DNA of 49,766 bases from Dactylosporangium siamense (GCF_016862795.1 NZ_BONQ01000112.1:1-49766), one strand, 5' to 3'; shown: positions 23,536 to 31,472, counted from the stretch's first letter. Notes: generated by a model not told the origin, from the sequence alone. Program-made: numbers and translations.

Positions 23536-24219
23536 TCAGGCGGCCTGCGGCATCGAGTCGGAAGAGCCCGCCCGGCGGCGCAGTGCCTCCAGATCCAGGA
23601 CGGTGACCGACCGGCGGCCGGTGCGGATCCAACCCTGCCGCCGCCACACCGTGAACGTCTTCGCGATGGCCTCGCGCGACGCGCCGACCCAGTGCGCCAG
23701 GTCGTCCTGGGACAGCATCGGTCCGATGTGGACGCTGCCCCCGTGCGGCCGGCCGAAGCGGTCCGCGAGCTCGACGATCCGGGCCGCGAGCCGGTCCGCC
23801 GCGCTGTGCACGCTCAGCTCGACCCGGGTCCGGTCCGCGTCACGCAGGCGGCGGGTCACCTCCTGCGTCAGCACCAGACCCACCCGCCGGTGCGCGTCGA
23901 GGTACCCGTCCAGCGCCGCCATCGGCATCAACGCCGCCGTGACGTCGCCGAGCGCCTCGACGGTGCCGGACCGCGGCCGCCGGTCGATGGCCGACAGGTC
24001 GCCGATCAGCGCGCCCGGCCCGCAGATGGCGAGCATCACCGTGTCGCCGTCGGCGGTGTGCAGCGAGACCTTCACGTGCCCGGTGAGCAGCAGCGCCACC
24101 CAGTCCGGCGGGTCGCCCTGCCGGCACAGCACCGCACCGCCGCGCCAGGACCGCCGGAAACTCCGCCCGCTGAACGCCTGCCGCTCGGCCACCGTCAGGT
24201 GACCCCAGAATCCCGTCAC
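23536..24219 (-). CDS. Crp/Fnr-family transcriptional regulator
   Basis: A 227-residue regulator. The N-terminal cyclic-nucleotide-binding beta-roll (about 15-125) includes RRSWRGGAVLCRQGDPPDWVALLL and a pocket-like segment GDLSAIDRRPRSGTVEAL. A C-terminal Crp-type helix-turn-helix is at SQDDLAHWVGASREAIAKTF. GTG at 24219 follows AAGGGGG and is the likely start; the frame is open much further upstream without family resemblance. No Fnr-type cysteine cluster is seen, so a nucleotide or other small ligand is more likely than oxygen. Two inverted repeats with GTTGGAA/TTCCAAC arms lie upstream, in the region divergent with the reductase gene at 24419. Confidence 0.88.
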   Translation of the reverse strand: MTGFWGHLTVAERQAFSGRSFRRSWRGGAVLCRQGDPPDWVALLLTGHVKVSLHTADGDTVMLAICGPGALIGDLSAIDRRPRSGTVEALGDVTAALMPMAALDGYLDAHRRVGLVLTQEVTRRLRDADRTRVELSVHSAADRLAARIVELADRFGRPHGGSVHIGPMLSQDDLAHWVGASREAIAKTFTVWRRQGWIRTGRRSVTVLDLEALRRRAGSSDSMPQAA

Positions 24220-24247
24220 GACCGCATCCCCCTTCCGACGCCGTGTT

Positions 24248-24268
24248 CGTTGGAACCAGATTCCAACG
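24248..24268. promoter_or_regulatory. Inverted repeat in the Crp/reductase divergent region
   Basis: CGTTGGAA, 5-nt spacer (ccaga), TTCCAACG: 8-bp perfect arms, 29 nt upstream of the GTG start of the Crp-type gene. It shares its arm sequence with the dyad at 24291-24319, suggesting one protein binds both. Confidence 0.65.
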
Positions 24269-24290
24269 GCCACCACCCAGCCCCAACCTC

Positions 24291-24319
24291 GTTGGAAAGA
24301 TCCGCGGATGCGTTCCAAC
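24291..24319. promoter_or_regulatory. Second GTTGGAA/TTCCAAC inverted repeat
   Basis: GTTGGAA (24291-24297) and TTCCAAC (24313-24319) are 7-bp perfect arms with a 15-nt spacer. It uses the same half-sites as 24248-24268, midway between the divergent Crp-type and reductase genes, so it may control both. Confidence 0.55.
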
Positions 24320-24418
24320 CTGGGTCGAAGTTCCTCGGGTGTGGTTGTCGATCGGGGGCGGTGCCGTTCGTAGCACTGTTGAGAGCCCGGCACGTACACC
24401 GACCGCATGGAGGACAGC

Positions 24419-24997
24419 ATGACCGCCACCTACACGTTCGACGTCTTTTCCAGCCTCGACGGCTACGGCACGGCGACCGGCAACTGGACCGGCTACTGGG
24501 GCAAACAGGGTCCCGAGCTGCTCGCGCACCGCCTCGCCCTGTACACCGAGGAGCAGCGCATGGTCTTCGGGGCAGACACGTATCGGGCGTTCTCCCGGAT
24601 GCTGGCCGAGAGCACCGAGGAGTCCGAGGTCCGCGACCCCTGGGTCACCCGGATGGTCAGCTTCCCGGCCACGGTGGTGTCGAGCACGCTGCACGGGCCG
24701 CTCGACTGGCCGGACGCGACGATCGCCGGCGGGGACGGCGCGGACGTCGTCGCCCGGCTGAAGAAGGAGTCCGATGTGCCGTTGCGGTCGCACGGCAGCC
24801 TGTCGTTGAACCGGGCGCTGATGGCCGCCGGCCTGGTCGACTTCGTGCAGGTGACGGTGTTTCCGGTGATCACCGGTCAGACCGGCACGGAGCCCATCTT
24901 CCAGGGCGCGGCGGACTTCGACCTGGAGCTGATCGAGAGCCGGACCCTCGACGGGCGCACCCAGGAGCTGATCTACCGGCCCACCCTGCACGTCTGA
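24419..24997 (+). CDS. RibD C-terminal/dihydrofolate-reductase-like protein
   Basis: A 192-residue protein of the RibD-C/DHFR-like superfamily. It starts with the strand TYTFDVFSSLDGYGTATGNW, has RMVFGADTYRAF and VVSSTLHGPLDWPDATI, and ends with the typical HGSLSLNRALMAAGLVDFVQVTVFPVITGQTGTEPIF. Relatives use NADPH; the physiological substrate is usually unknown. ATG at 24419 is chosen over 24407 because GGAGG (24409-24413) sits 5 nt upstream. It is divergent from the Crp-type regulator, which may control it. The last 25 bp overlap the convergent Trp-rich gene. Confidence 0.87.
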   Translation: MTATYTFDVFSSLDGYGTATGNWTGYWGKQGPELLAHRLALYTEEQRMVFGADTYRAFSRMLAESTEESEVRDPWVTRMVSFPATVVSSTLHGPLDWPDATIAGGDGADVVARLKKESDVPLRSHGSLSLNRALMAAGLVDFVQVTVFPVITGQTGTEPIFQGAADFDLELIESRTLDGRTQELIYRPTLHV

Positions 24998-25785
24998 GGT
25001 ACGCATGACCACTGCGGAGACTGGAAGACCGCATCGGCCCAGCCTCCGAAGCGGAAGGCGGAAGATCCCTGCAGCTGGATGTCGAACCTCAGCTCCAGCT
25101 CCACCACGAGCGGCCTGCCCGGCACGACCTCGAAGACGATCTCGGGGAGGTTGAACGTGCCCGGCAGCGTCCGCTCGCCGGACTCGAAGGCGGACTCGAA
25201 CGACAGCAACGTGTCCCACCAGTGCGCCTGGCCGATCATCGGACCGCCGGCCACGGAGATCTTCTGGTTGGCGTGCAGCAAGCACTTGGACCAGGTGTCA
25301 CCGAAGCCGAGCGGCCCGTTCGCGCCGGTGGAGCCCCAGACCTGGCCCCACAGGTTCACCGGGGGAGCCGACCGGTACCACCCCGGCCTTGGCAGGCGGT
25401 CGCTGCCGATGCCGAACACCGCGGTCACGCCGGTGCTGCCGAACCACAGGTCTCCGTGGTCCCAGTGCAGCTGCCCCCGGAAGTGCAGTCCGTCGGACCG
25501 GTCGGAGACGCTCAGCCCGAACAGGTGCCCGGGCCACCACCAGTGGCTCTCGCCCCACCACCACATGCCGATGTCGGCCGCGGCGTCCGCCACCGGCGCG
25601 ATGTCGAACGAGACAAGGGAGTCGTCCGCCTCCCTTGCGGGGAGCGGCTGATAGCAGCGGTGGTCCCGCATGATCCGTGCCCTGGCCCGGGCGCCGGCCG
25701 CGGCGACGCCGGCTCGCGCGTCTCCGAGGGGGGCGAGATCGTCGTTGACGACCGTGTAGCTGTCGGACACCTGGGTCTCTGTCAC
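24973..25785 (-). CDS. Tryptophan-rich protein of unknown function
   Basis: A 270-residue protein starting at GTG 25785 that I do not recognise. It has 16 tryptophans, concentrated in the motif MWWWGESHWWWPGH (74-87) and in HWDHGDLWFG, NLWGQVWG and QAHWWDT. It looks like a soluble beta-strand-rich fold: alternating hydrophobic/polar strands such as LVVELELRFDIQLQ, and no signal peptide or membrane helix. It is the last gene of a minus-strand operon with a 4-TM protein and a glycine-zipper protein. Its 3' end overlaps the convergent reductase gene by 25 bp. The Trp clusters suggest ligand, carbohydrate or membrane-interface binding (inference). Confidence 0.7.
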   Translation of the reverse strand: MTETQVSDSYTVVNDDLAPLGDARAGVAAAGARARARIMRDHRCYQPLPAREADDSLVSFDIAPVADAAADIGMWWWGESHWWWPGHLFGLSVSDRSDGLHFRGQLHWDHGDLWFGSTGVTAVFGIGSDRLPRPGWYRSAPPVNLWGQVWGSTGANGPLGFGDTWSKCLLHANQKISVAGGPMIGQAHWWDTLLSFESAFESGERTLPGTFNLPEIVFEVVPGRPLVVELELRFDIQLQGSSAFRFGGWADAVFQSPQWSCVPQTCRVGR

Positions 25786-25818
25786 GGCGGAACCGTCCTG
25801 TCGTCCCGTATCAAATGT

Positions 25819-26337
25819 CTACAACGACGCCCTCGCCTCGGCGGTCATCAGGATCTCCTCGTCGGCCAGGCGCAGCCCGACCATTCCCAGCAGGCTGGCG
25901 GGGACGCCGATCAGGGCGAAGACAAACAGCCCGCGCAGGATCGTGCCGCCGCCGTCGGACTCGTCCATCGCGGCGAGGACGAACCGGGTGAGCACGACCA
26001 TGCCGCTGCCCACGGCCAGGCAGGTGATGATGAGCAGCAGCCGGCCGAGCCGGTCGCGCCAGCCGCGGCGACGTGCGCCGCGCCAGAGGTACCGGCCGAT
26101 GGTCATCACCGTGGTGCCGACGACGAAGACGGCGAACCCGTCGAGCATGGGTCCGAGGTCCTCGCGGGCGTGCGGCCCGGCGCCCAGGTCGCTGAGCTGC
26201 GGTGTCCTGTCGGCGAGGCCGAGGACGGTCAGGACCGCCCAGGCGAAGCCGCCGACCATCACCACGATGCCGACGATGATGAGGAGCAACCCGGCAAGCA
26301 GCATGAGCGGGTTCGCCGGGTGTCGGGTGGCGGGCAT
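25819..26337 (-). CDS. Membrane protein of unknown function
   Basis: A 172-residue protein with about four hydrophobic segments (11-41, 65-85, 98-121, 133-155), separated by a polar loop (DRTPQLSDLGAGPHARED) and a strongly basic loop (WRGARRRGWRDRLGR) that should be cytoplasmic. No family is recognised. Its ATG is 1 nt from the stop of the glycine-zipper gene upstream, and the Trp-rich gene follows after 33 bp, so the three are almost certainly co-transcribed. Confidence 0.75.
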   Translation of the reverse strand: MPATRHPANPLMLLAGLLLIIVGIVVMVGGFAWAVLTVLGLADRTPQLSDLGAGPHAREDLGPMLDGFAVFVVGTTVMTIGRYLWRGARRRGWRDRLGRLLLIITCLAVGSGMVVLTRFVLAAMDESDGGGTILRGLFVFALIGVPASLLGMVGLRLADEEILMTAEARASL

Positions 26338-26338
26338 G

Positions 26339-26911
26339 TCACTCGGTCGCGGTGACGAGGACGCCGACGAGGGCGCCCACCGCGGTGCCGACGGCCGTCC
26401 CGCCGGGACTCCCGGTGAGCAGGGTGCCGATCACGCCCCCGACGGCGGCGTACTCGGCCACCGTGGCCGCCTGGTCGTTCTGGTCGTCTTCGATGAGGTC
26501 CTTCCCGATCTTGCCGAACTTGCCAATTTTGCCGATCTTGCCGCCGGCGACGGCTGGCGGCGCCGCGACCACCTGCTGGTCGGCCAGGAGGAAACTGCCG
26601 AACGCGTCGCGCAGGGCGTCGAGAATGCCGTTGGCGTCGGGGCCGAACCGGGGCGCGTCGGCGGGCTCGGCGACGAGCAGCTCGCCGGCCTTGATGCAGG
26701 TGTCCTGGGCGGGCATCGTGCCGATGCGCACCGCGACCTCCACGGGACCGCCGCCGGTGAAGTCCGCGCCCGGCTGCCAGCCCACCCGCACCGAGTCGTT
26801 GGTGGCGGGCACGGCGAACGTGAGGTGCCGCTGATCCGAGGCCTCGTCCGAACCAGCTACGACCTGGAACGCGCCGCCGTCATGCCGTTCGAGGGTGATT
26901 GTGGCGTCCAT
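26339..26911 (-). CDS. Glycine-zipper protein with a KIG repeat, unknown function
   Basis: A 190-residue protein. Residues 1-75 look like a beta domain (MDATITLERHDGGAFQVVAG, RHLTFAVPA, VEVAVRIGTM). A helical stretch ILDALRDAFGSFLLA (96-110) precedes a cationic repeat KIGKIGKFGKIGK (125-137) and an acidic patch (EDDQNDQ). The C-terminus (157-187) is a Gly/Ala/Val-rich glycine zipper able to insert in membranes. The repeat DNA (about 26500-26545) uses AAA and ATT codons, rare in this window. The KIG pattern resembles amphipathic membrane-active peptides. It heads the operon with the 4-TM and Trp-rich proteins. Confidence 0.7.
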   Translation of the reverse strand: MDATITLERHDGGAFQVVAGSDEASDQRHLTFAVPATNDSVRVGWQPGADFTGGGPVEVAVRIGTMPAQDTCIKAGELLVAEPADAPRFGPDANGILDALRDAFGSFLLADQQVVAAPPAVAGGKIGKIGKFGKIGKDLIEDDQNDQAATVAEYAAVGGVIGTLLTGSPGGTAVGTAVGALVGVLVTATE

Positions 26912-26988
26912 CCGTCACTCCTTCAGGGACTCGACCGGCGGCTCGCCGGTCGGACACCATCGTGGGCAGCGGGCCGGCCGGCTTGACG

Positions 26989-27002
26989 GTTCCGAACGGA
27001 AC
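26989..27002. promoter_or_regulatory. Palindrome in the divergent promoter region of the STAND gene
   Basis: GTTCCG-AA-CGGAAC: 6-bp perfect arms and a 2-nt centre. It directly follows TTGACG (26983-26988), a fair -35 element for the plus strand; no convincing -10 is seen. It lies between the divergent operon (start 26911) and the STAND gene (27088). Confidence 0.5.
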
Positions 27003-27087
27003 TGGACACGCGCCGGAATCGGCTTTACACCGTCGGAGGGCGCTGCCACCCTGGAGTGCGGCCCACGCTTCGATGGCGGGAGGTGGC

Positions 27088-29442
27088 GTGGTGGCAGCGC
27101 TTCCGAAGCCGGATGTCGCGGAGGGTCCGGTCAGGGACCTCGTCGACGCGCTGCACGAGCTGCATCACCGCGCCGGCTGGCCCAGTCTGCGGCGGATCGC
27201 CAAGGAAGTCGGTTGCAGCCATACCACCGTGTGGGCGGCGTTCGCGGAGCCGAAGGTTCCCCGCTGGGGGCTGCTGGAGCTCATTGTCGAGAGCCTCGAC
27301 GGCGATACCGCCGCCTTCCACCGATTATGGTTGGCGGCCAGCTCCGCTGACCCACCCCCCGCGACCGCGCCGGCCGTGACGCCACCGGCCGTGACGCCAC
27401 CGGCCGTGACGCCACCGGCCGTGACCACGCCGGGTGCGACGCCGCCGCGGCAGCTGATCGCCGACGTCTCCGGCTTTGTCTGCCGGCGTGCCGAGATCGC
27501 CGCGCTCGACGCGTCGCTTGCCGGAAACGGGTCAGCGGTGACGGTGGTGGCGATCTCCGGCACGGCCGGCGTGGGCAAGACGGCCCTGGCGGTGCACTGG
27601 GCGCACCAGGCGGCGGACCGGTTCCCGGACGGGCATCTGTACCTGAACCTGCGTGGGTTCGACCCCACCGGCCAGCCGCTGACGACCAGCCAGGCGGTGC
27701 GCGCGCTGCTGGACGCGTTCGACGTGCCACCGCAGCGGATCCCGGCCACCATCGACGGGCAGCTGGCCCTGTACCGGAGCATCCTGTCCGGGCGGCGCAT
27801 GCTGCTGGTGCTCGACAACGCCCGCAGCGCCGAGCAGGTCCGGCCGCTGCTGCCCGGCACGGCCAGCTGCAGCACGGTCGTGACCAGCCGCAACGACCTG
27901 TTCGGCCTGGTCGTCGGGGAGGGCGCGCATCCGCTGGTCCTGGACCTGATGCCGGCCGCGGACGCCCGGGATCTGATCGCCGGGAGGATCGGCGCCGGCC
28001 GGGTCGCGGCCGAGCCGGCGGCCGTGGACCTGATCGTCGAGCGATGCGCGCGATTGCCGCTCGCGCTGGCAGTGGTGGCGGCGCGAGCCGCGACGCATCC
28101 CCGGTTCGGTCTCGCGGCGGTCGCGGACGAGCTGTCCGTGGCCCGCGGCGGACTGGACTCCTTCGGCAGTGAGGATCTGACCACCGACCTGCGGGCCGTG
28201 ATCTCCTGGTCGTACGTGCAGCTGAGCCCCGACGGCGCGGGGCTGTTCAGGTTGCTCGGAGGGCATCCGGGGCCGGATCTCACGGTGCCGGCGACGGCGA
28301 GCACGGCCGGGTCGGGCGCCGGACCGGCCCGCCGGCTGCTGTCCGAGCTGGCGGCCACGAATCTGGTCACGGAGCACCTGCCGGGCCGGTACCATCTGCA
28401 CGATCTCCTGCGCTCCTACGCCTCGGAGCTGGCCGAGGCCGGCGACCCGCAGGAGCGGCGCGCCGCCGTCGTGCGGATGCTCGACCACTATCTGCACACG
28501 GCGCACCGGGCCGCGCTGATCCTCAACCCGTACCGGCATCCCATCGCGCTGGAGCCGGCCGCGCCCGGCGTCACCCCGGAGTCCCTCGCCGGCTACGCAC
28601 AGGCGCTCGCGTGGCTCACCGCGGAGCGGCCGGTGCTGCTGGCCGCGGTGCGTCTCGCCGCGGACGCCGGCCTCGACCGCCACGCCTGGCAGCTGGCCTG
28701 GACCATGACCACCTTCCTGGACCGGCGCGGACACTGGCACGACTGGCTGGCACTGAGCCGGGCCGCGGTCGAGGCGGCCGACCGGCTGCCGGACCCGCAA
28801 GGCCAGGCATACGCGCATCGCGGGCTGGGCCTCGCGCATTTCCGGCTCAACCAGTACGAGCCGGCGCAGGCGGAGCTGTCCACGGCGGCCGGCCTGTTCG
28901 CGGCGCGCGGCGACGCAAGCGGCCAGGCGCACGCCGAACTGGACCTGTCCTGGACGTGTGAGCGGGCGGGCCGCCACCGGGACGCGCTCGCGCACGCCCG
29001 CCGCTCGCTCGACCTGCACAGCGCCGCCGACGACCTGCCGGGCCAGGCCAGGGCGCTGAACTCGATCGGCTGGTTCGCCGCGCTGCTGCACGACCACACC
29101 ACGGCGCTCGCCTACTGCCGGCGCGCCCACGCGCTGTTCCAGCAGCTCGGCGACCCCGTGGGCCAGGCGGCCACGCTGGACAGCATCGGCTACGCGAACC
29201 ACCAGCTGGGCGACCACGCGGAGGCGGCCGGCTGCTACCGGCGCGCGGTCGCGATGTTCCGCGAGGCGGGGGACCGCTACCACGAGGCGCAGTCGCTGGC
29301 CAACCTGGGCGACGCGCTGCTCGCCGCGGCGGACACCGGCGGCGCGCACCACGAATGGCGGACCGCCCTGCGGATCCTGGACGAGCTGGGCCACCCCGAC
29401 GCGCAGCGGGTGCGGCACCGCCTCGCCGTGCCGGTCAGCTGA
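27088..29442 (+). CDS. HTH / NB-ARC / TPR protein (STAND ATPase)
   Basis: A 784-residue protein. The N-terminal helix-turn-helix (about 34-53, LRRIAKEVGCSHTTVWAAF) is followed by a Pro-rich linker (88-120) with VTPPA repeats. The NB-ARC domain (about 125-450) has Walker A GTAGVGKT (158-165), Walker B LLVLDN (239-244), TSR (266-268) and RLPLA (322-326), plus a winged-helix segment with the HLHDLLRSYA motif. The C-terminal half (about 580-770) holds tetratricopeptide repeats. Such STAND proteins sense a ligand through the repeats and oligomerise on ATP binding; in actinomycetes many regulate transcription. GTG 27088 or 27091 fits the GGGAGG at 27078-27083. It is divergent from the glycine-zipper operon. 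Confidence 0.88.
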   Translation: MVAALPKPDVAEGPVRDLVDALHELHHRAGWPSLRRIAKEVGCSHTTVWAAFAEPKVPRWGLLELIVESLDGDTAAFHRLWLAASSADPPPATAPAVTPPAVTPPAVTPPAVTTPGATPPRQLIADVSGFVCRRAEIAALDASLAGNGSAVTVVAISGTAGVGKTALAVHWAHQAADRFPDGHLYLNLRGFDPTGQPLTTSQAVRALLDAFDVPPQRIPATIDGQLALYRSILSGRRMLLVLDNARSAEQVRPLLPGTASCSTVVTSRNDLFGLVVGEGAHPLVLDLMPAADARDLIAGRIGAGRVAAEPAAVDLIVERCARLPLALAVVAARAATHPRFGLAAVADELSVARGGLDSFGSEDLTTDLRAVISWSYVQLSPDGAGLFRLLGGHPGPDLTVPATASTAGSGAGPARRLLSELAATNLVTEHLPGRYHLHDLLRSYASELAEAGDPQERRAAVVRMLDHYLHTAHRAALILNPYRHPIALEPAAPGVTPESLAGYAQALAWLTAERPVLLAAVRLAADAGLDRHAWQLAWTMTTFLDRRGHWHDWLALSRAAVEAADRLPDPQGQAYAHRGLGLAHFRLNQYEPAQAELSTAAGLFAARGDASGQAHAELDLSWTCERAGRHRDALAHARRSLDLHSAADDLPGQARALNSIGWFAALLHDHTTALAYCRRAHALFQQLGDPVGQAATLDSIGYANHQLGDHAEAAGCYRRAVAMFREAGDRYHEAQSLANLGDALLAAADTGGAHHEWRTALRILDELGHPDAQRVRHRLAVPVS
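27373..27417. repeat. In-frame 15-bp tandem repeat encoding AVTPP units
   Basis: GCCGTGACGCCACCG occurs three times in perfect tandem, plus a partial fourth copy to 27426, within the STAND gene linker. As multiples of 15 bp, copy-number changes would lengthen or shorten the hinge between the DNA-binding and NB-ARC domains without a frameshift. Confidence 0.9.
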
Positions 29443-29453
29443 CCGGCACGGCG
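29424..29453. terminator. Perfect 30-bp palindrome between convergent genes
   Basis: Two 15-bp arms (CGCCGTGCCGGTCAG and CTGACCGGCACGGCG) with no spacer. The STAND stop codon (29440-29442) lies inside it and the metalloprotease stop follows at 29461. It is a likely bidirectional transcription terminator. It could also be a protein-binding site. Confidence 0.75.
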
Positions 29454-29460
29454 GACATGG

Positions 29461-31308
29461 TCATCCGTTGCCCTGGTAGCGGCGGGCCAGGCGGGCCGTG
29501 CTCTGCGCCGTCTGGGGATCGAAGTTGCCCAGCGCGGCCGCGTCCAGGCCGCCCAGCAGCGCCGCGGCCCGTCCGGGGTCGGCCGGCCGCTGCGCGAACG
29601 CGCCGTTGCGGACCCGGACGAAGTGGCGTCCGGCGTTGATGCCGGCAGCGCGGGCGATGGCGGTGGCCACCGGGTCGGCGGGACCGTTGACGGCGCTGCG
29701 GCGTTCGTACACCGCCATCAGGTCGTCCTCGGCCCGGGTGAGGCAGTCGCTGCCGCCGAGGGCGAAGTACGTGCCGACGTCGGGCCGGGACAGGACCAAC
29801 GCGTCGTGCTCGTCGCCCACGTCCTTCGGGTACCCGATGCGGATCCGCAGCACCTCGCCGACGACGAGCTGGTCCGTGTCCGGCGGCCCCGCCGTCGGCC
29901 GGCTCAGCAGCGGCAGCACCTGATACGTGCCGGGCTCGGCGAAGGCGAAGCCGCCGGAGCCGAACGTGAGGTTGACGTTGTTGCTCAGCGTGCCGCCGGG
30001 CGCGAGGGTGACCTCCGTCGACTCGTCCTCCAGCTCGCACGCCTGCATCAGCGGCACGAACGGGCTGGCGTCGGCGAAGGACCGGTCATCGGTCGTGCCG
30101 GTGACCCGCCGGATCAGCAGCTCCAGTCCGCCGGTCTTCGGATCCAACGGATTGGACGGGAACTGCACCGCGGTGTCGCCGACGTTCTGCAGCGTGACGC
30201 CGAGCAGGACCGGCTGGCCGTAGGCGAACAGCGGCCCGTTCTGCGGCGGCACCAGCGCCAGCCGCATCCCCGTCTGCGGCACCTCCGGCAGGTACGGCAC
30301 GTAGCCGCCGCCGGTGTCCCGCCAGTACCGCACCGAGTGGAACGCGGCGTCGCCGGGGCGGACCGCGCCGCGCGGGCCGTGCCGCAGGAACTCCAGCTCG
30401 TCCGCGTCGAACGTGTACGCGAACCTGGTCCAGTAGTCCTCGACGTGCCCGCCCCGCAGGTACCGCTGCGGGTAGTTCATGAACGACGTGGAGTCGGCCC
30501 GGCCGACGGCGCGCTCGAACCGGTGCGCCAGGTTCAGCGCGTGACCCAGCTCGTGCACGGCCGTGCGCAGGATCTGCCGGTCCTCGTCGTCGTCCTTGAC
30601 CAGCTCGCGGATGGTGTCGACGAACACCGCCGAGCCCTGCCGCGGCAGCGGCCAGGTCTGGTCGAACATGATGCCGGCGAGCGACGGCCGGCTGCACCGG
30701 GACAGCAGCAGCAGGTGCAGCTTCCAGGCGGGCACCAGCCCGGCCGGCCCGCTGAGGTCGGTCATCAGGTCGTTGAGGACCGAGAAGATGGTCGAGTAGT
30801 CCCACGGCTCAGGGGGAGCGGGGACGGGGGACGGCGCCGCGGTGACGGTGGTGGCGAAGCCGGCCGAGCGCAGGCAGCTCCCGAGGTCCATGGGTGCACC
30901 CTGGAAGTCCACCGGTGCGGGCGCCCGCACACCCGACTCGAGGTCGACCTCGACGCCGAGGTCGCGCACGTCGTCGCCCTGCCGCGCCACGGTGCCCGGG
31001 TAGTCCGCCGGCGGTAGGCCGTTGAGTGAGTGGTCCAGGTGCAGCGTCACCGCCAGCTGCTCCGGGTGCGCCGGCACCGCGGCGACGGCGATCGTCCCGG
31101 TCGCGGTGGCGCCCGGCACGTCCTGCCACTGCGCCGGCCAACGCCCGTGCGGCGCGTCGACCTTCACGCCCGGCGCGGTCCGCACCGACGCGAGGTAGGT
31201 CAGACCACGCGACACGTCGGCGCTCAGTACACCGCTGCCACCCAGGTCGACCCTCAGCACGATGGAGAGTTCTTCGGTGCCGCCAACGTAGCGGCCATCA
31301 GTCTTCAT
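29461..31308 (-). CDS. Metzincin-like zinc metalloprotease domain protein
   Basis: A 615-residue protein. Residues 1-150 look like a beta-rich domain. The protease core has HELGHALNLAH (His252, Glu253, His256, His262), i.e. HExxHxxNxxH, and a candidate Met-turn SFMNYPQ (275-281), the metzincin hallmarks. C-terminal parts contain beta-sandwich sequence (PLFAYGQPVLLGVTLQNVGD; NVNLTFGSGGFAFAEPGTYQV) typical of Ig-like modules. There is no signal peptide or membrane helix, so it appears cytoplasmic or leaves by another route. ATG 31308 is preferred; ATG 31386 is possible, and neither has a clear ribosome-binding site. It is convergent with the STAND gene. The target is unknown. Confidence 0.72.
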   Translation of the reverse strand: MKTDGRYVGGTEELSIVLRVDLGGSGVLSADVSRGLTYLASVRTAPGVKVDAPHGRWPAQWQDVPGATATGTIAVAAVPAHPEQLAVTLHLDHSLNGLPPADYPGTVARQGDDVRDLGVEVDLESGVRAPAPVDFQGAPMDLGSCLRSAGFATTVTAAPSPVPAPPEPWDYSTIFSVLNDLMTDLSGPAGLVPAWKLHLLLLSRCSRPSLAGIMFDQTWPLPRQGSAVFVDTIRELVKDDDEDRQILRTAVHELGHALNLAHRFERAVGRADSTSFMNYPQRYLRGGHVEDYWTRFAYTFDADELEFLRHGPRGAVRPGDAAFHSVRYWRDTGGGYVPYLPEVPQTGMRLALVPPQNGPLFAYGQPVLLGVTLQNVGDTAVQFPSNPLDPKTGGLELLIRRVTGTTDDRSFADASPFVPLMQACELEDESTEVTLAPGGTLSNNVNLTFGSGGFAFAEPGTYQVLPLLSRPTAGPPDTDQLVVGEVLRIRIGYPKDVGDEHDALVLSRPDVGTYFALGGSDCLTRAEDDLMAVYERRSAVNGPADPVATAIARAAGINAGRHFVRVRNGAFAQRPADPGRAAALLGGLDAAALGNFDPQTAQSTARLARRYQGNG

Positions 31309-31472
31309 CAGGTGACTGTGCGCCGCGCCGGGACCGGGTTGACGAACTCTGACAGATCCCAACAGCCCTTGTCCGGTGCCCGACATGCGCTGGTGAGGTC
31401 GGCGGAAAACCTTCCCGGAGACGCGTGCAAGGTTGTGGGGCCCGTGGGCGTACTGATGGGGGGAGGTTACGT
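31309..31472. other. Intergenic region upstream of the metalloprotease gene
   Basis: Together with the doubtful small frame at 31473-31688 this makes about 376 bp without a firm gene. It should hold the promoters of the metalloprotease gene (minus strand) and the downstream plus-strand genes. I see no clear dyad or RNA gene in it. Confidence 0.5.
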
